Origin: Cordia subcordata
Lineage: Eukaryota > Streptophyta > Magnoliopsida > Boraginales > Cordiaceae
Direction: 5' to 3'
DNA length: 64,000 nt
Assembly (NCBI GenBank): GCA_028554755.1
Contig: JAPTOF010000003.1
Location: 3,948,501 to 4,012,500, forward strand
Part shown: positions 61,483 through 64,000 of the stretch, piece by piece
Position numbering within the stretch: position 1 is the stretch's first letter
How the letters are laid out: the number at the start of each line of letters is the position of its first letter
Position numbers and translations under genes: made by a program
The notes under the pieces: generated by a model
What the model was told of the DNA's origin: nothing
Database searches by the model: none
Seen by the model: only the letters and a program-made list of their open reading frames with translations

Positions 61483-62048
61483 CAATGGCGGAGCCACATT
61501 CACTTGAGAGGGTGCACTTGCATCCCCTGACCCTTTGAACGAAAAAATTTACTACTTATTTTTTTAATTTTTTATTATAATGTGAGGCTAAATTACATGG
61601 GGTGCACCCCTTCGTGAGAAAGATGCACTTACTCGTAATTTCGACTAGAGTGTTATGTTTTTCCTTTTCGAGTTTTCAATAAAAAAATAGAAAAATAAAT
61701 TTAGGATAAATGTTATATGTAATTAGTTTTGCCATGAAAACGAGAAAGTAAAAGCAAATAAAATAAAGAGAAATGAGAATAAACTAAAAGAAAATAATGG
61801 CAATTAATAATTTATAATAACACTAAGACTACATTGAATATTAACAGTTTAAAATTTGAAGTCATATCAAAGGACCATTATAAAATGTAGTTCTATTTAT
61901 AATAATTTTAGTTATTTTCTTATGTCTTTTGTGTATTAATATGTCATTATTATGTTAATTAATATATATTTTACAATTATTTTCATTTATGTGAGAAATT
62001 TACACATAAATATGCCCCCTCTAAAGCTCGGGTCCTAGCTATGCCACG
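61483..62048. mobile_element. Non-autonomous hAT-like element, 566 bp, perfect 8 bp target duplication
   Basis: GTTTTAAC occurs at 61475-61482 and 62049-62056. The ends are CAATGGCGGAGCCAC and, inverted, CGTGGCATAGCTAGG, resembling the 'GTGGCGGAGCCA' termini of a widespread plant hAT group. There is no transposase. It is not related to the hAT family at 50 and 55 kb. Confidence 0.82.
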
Positions 62049-62056
62049 GTTTTAAC

Positions 62057-62750
62057 ATGGTATTTATAGTAATATCTCTTGGGGTAGCCCAATGATGATG
62101 GTAGCATCCCATTGGCCAACTTAACCTATTTTTCTAACAGGCAGAAGAAATAAGGTGAGATACCAGGGTAGAGAGAGACCTAGTTAGGTCGGCTCTATGT
62201 CAGACTAGGTGCTAGCCTTATGACATTGGCCTTCTTTTTTTAGGTTTGCTACTAGTTTGTTTCTTCGCATTGCTCAAATGTTTGCTCAAATGCAGATCAC
62301 TTTGAAGGGGGTCTGTCATGGACTTGTTCCCATAAGAGGTACGCTACAGTGTTGTTCTAGTTGAGGTCCAATTGCCAAAGCTCCCTTGCGACTTAGGTGG
62401 CAGAATGTGACCACCTTCTTATCCGCATGATTATTTTCCATTGTTATCCCTTATCATTAGTGATAACAAATCAATAAAAAATTAAAATTATGAAGTGTTT
62501 CTGATTTAATATGTTTATATAAATTTTATATCTCTATAAGTCAAGTTATATTTGAGTCAAGTTATATTTGATTATCTGAGTTGTGAGAATTATAATTTGT
62601 ATAACATTGTAAATCCTTATTGAGTTTGTTGTTATAAATTAAAAGGTTTTAAATTGATACATATGAAAATAAATTTAACAACATTTCGAAGTTTCATATA
62701 TAATCCATATAAAAGTAAATCCAAGTCACAAATATTTTATAATAAACAAT
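62057..62750. other. Intergenic DNA
   Basis: A short repeat (gctcaaatg) occurs twice near 62270-62293. No gene was recognised. Confidence 0.35.
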
Positions 62751-62935
62751 ATATGACACATATATAAAATATTAAATATATTTAATATATAAACTATAAT
62801 TCGATTAATTTAGTCTATTCGGGCTTCTTTCCTATTAATCAAATCAAACAGAATAGGCTGATTTTTTTTAAATAAAAATGCCGACCTAACCAAATAGACC
62901 AAATAATTGGACTGAATTGGCAGAACCCAACTCCG
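62751..62935. repeat. Terminal fragment of the 55 kb hAT family
   Basis: The order of phrases (acatatataaaatattaaata, ttcg-ttaat, gaatag-ctgatttttttt, gaccaaataattggactgaattgg) follows the right end of the hAT at about 59735-59890, in the same orientation and more diverged. It lacks the outer terminus. Confidence 0.6.
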
Positions 62936-63839
62936 TTTACTTCGAGATGTGTGGAGAAAAATATATGACCAATTGCAATTGACTTAACATTCTTAGAAAT
63001 TGGACAAAATATTCCTAACAATAATTTTATTACATGAAGACTCCCAAGGGTTGTCCTAGTAGTACGCGTCTAAACCTTAGTTACTGAAGGTCTTTCTTTT
63101 TTTCGAATTTTGGAAAAGTGGGAGGGGGCTTAAATGCTAGGTGCTACTATAAAAAATCATACTTGACTATAAAAAGCCATACTTGACTTACTTTGTGCAT
63201 GTCTTGGAGTTGGACTATTACATCACACTTAGTCGTTTACTACACGATGGGGGTTAATCCAACCTCTTTTTGTGGAGTAGTTGAGTAGGGATATTTCCCC
63301 AGATTAACCCAAAAAAAGTAATTTTATTACATGAGATATTTTTAGACACATTTCAAAAGATGATTCAAGGATAAAAACTCATTCATTTTATGAGCTAAAC
63401 GCTTCGTGTACTGATTAATTCCAAGTTGAAGACATTCTTTATCTTTTCGGTCGTATGTTAGAGAGACTCTAGAAGGGTAAAATCATTAACGCGTTCCTTA
63501 ACAATACCAAAAGAAGAGAAAAATGAAAAGACAATTGACGAAAAAACGAGGATAAGAAAATATCGTACCCACTTAAAAACCGCCATGGTAATTTTAAAAA
63601 AATTGTGAACAAACCCAAGAACTTATTATCTTATGCAAATTATACCCTTACCAATTTAACCAAACGACACCGTATTGACTTTTTTCCCGTCAAATCTCCG
63701 CCATATTTTCTCCCTTCTCCAGAGGGAGAAAAATTACTCGATTACACCAAAAACTCCCCACAAAAAACCCTCAGCAACTCGTCGGAGAGCAGCTGAGAAA
63801 ACCCTAGCATTTCACCACGAGGATTCAAACCTCTCAACA
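62936..63839. promoter_or_regulatory. Upstream region of SF3A3
   Basis: The last 250 bp become richer in C, as in a plant 5' leader (63655-63839, with ctcccttctcc near 63710). No canonical TATA box was fixed, which is common for housekeeping genes. A short open frame at 63605-63796 lies upstream of the start and has no recognisable product. Confidence 0.4.
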
Positions 63840-64000
63840 ATGTCATCAACTCTTCTAGAGGTGACGCGTGCCTCTCACGAGGAGGTAGAGCGATTGGAGC
63901 GGCTTATCGTCAAGGATCTCCAGACCGAACCGGCCACCAACAGGGACCGGCTCCACCAGAGCCACCGCGTCCGCAACATGATTGAGCAAATCACCTCCAC
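63840..64000 (+). CDS. SF3A3: Splicing factor 3A subunit 3 (SF3a60), N-terminal fragment
   Basis: The frame from ATG 63840 runs to the window edge (53 residues and two bases) and begins MSSTLLEVTRASHEEVERL, followed by DLQTEPATNRDRL, HRVRNMIEQI. This is the conserved N-terminus of plant SF3a60, the U2 snRNP subunit that with SF3a66 and SF3a120 makes 17S U2 snRNP competent to bind the branch-site region; it acts in the nucleus. The start agrees with the family. The zinc finger and the rest of the protein lie beyond the window. GC content rises sharply at the start of the frame. Confidence 0.93.
   Translation, partial: MSSTLLEVTRASHEEVERLERLIVKDLQTEPATNRDRLHQSHRVRNMIEQITS

Overview
This window is nuclear DNA of a flowering plant, probably a eudicot. 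The genes have many GT-AG introns, the background is AT-rich, and the space between genes is packed with plant DNA transposons, LTR remnants and foldback elements. The species cannot be named from the sequence.

Layout. 0.2-4.6 kb: two head-to-head receptor-like kinase genes of the LRK10L (rust-resistance Lr10-like) family. The minus-strand one runs off the left edge and the plus-strand one is complete in three exons. They share a 652 bp divergent promoter with clustered W-box cores. 5.9-6.3 kb: a small single-exon gene for the mitochondrial assembly factor SDHAF4, minus strand. 9.7-21.2 kb: a complete 22-exon gene for plastid NADH-dependent glutamate synthase (GLT1), minus strand; every junction was phased by hand and gives 2225 residues without a stop. 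63.84 kb to the right edge: the first 161 bp of the coding region for splicing factor SF3a60 (SF3A3), plus strand. These genes are unrelated single-copy plant functions, apart from the kinase pair, and do not form a pathway cluster.

The 42 kb between GLT1 and SF3A3 holds no intact host gene that I can recognise. It holds: a TRIM retroelement with identical-length LTRs and a 5 bp target duplication, inside a foldback element; a 3.1 kb Helitron with a tandemly doubled body, apparently inserted into a MITE; a long inverted repeat near 33 kb; two elements with long terminal inverted repeats (36.8 and 46.7 kb); a decayed endogenous pararetrovirus (caulimovirid) fragment with protease, reverse transcriptase and RNase H remnants (about 42-45.5 kb); a 4.54 kb hAT transposon with a broken transposase and a 530 bp non-autonomous relative; further hAT-like non-autonomous elements; and at least six copies of one foldback MITE family.

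I found no convincing new biological system. The better leads are the duplicated splice acceptor in GLT1, the nested mobile elements with readable target duplications, the long hairpin at 33 kb, and the divergent kinase promoter.
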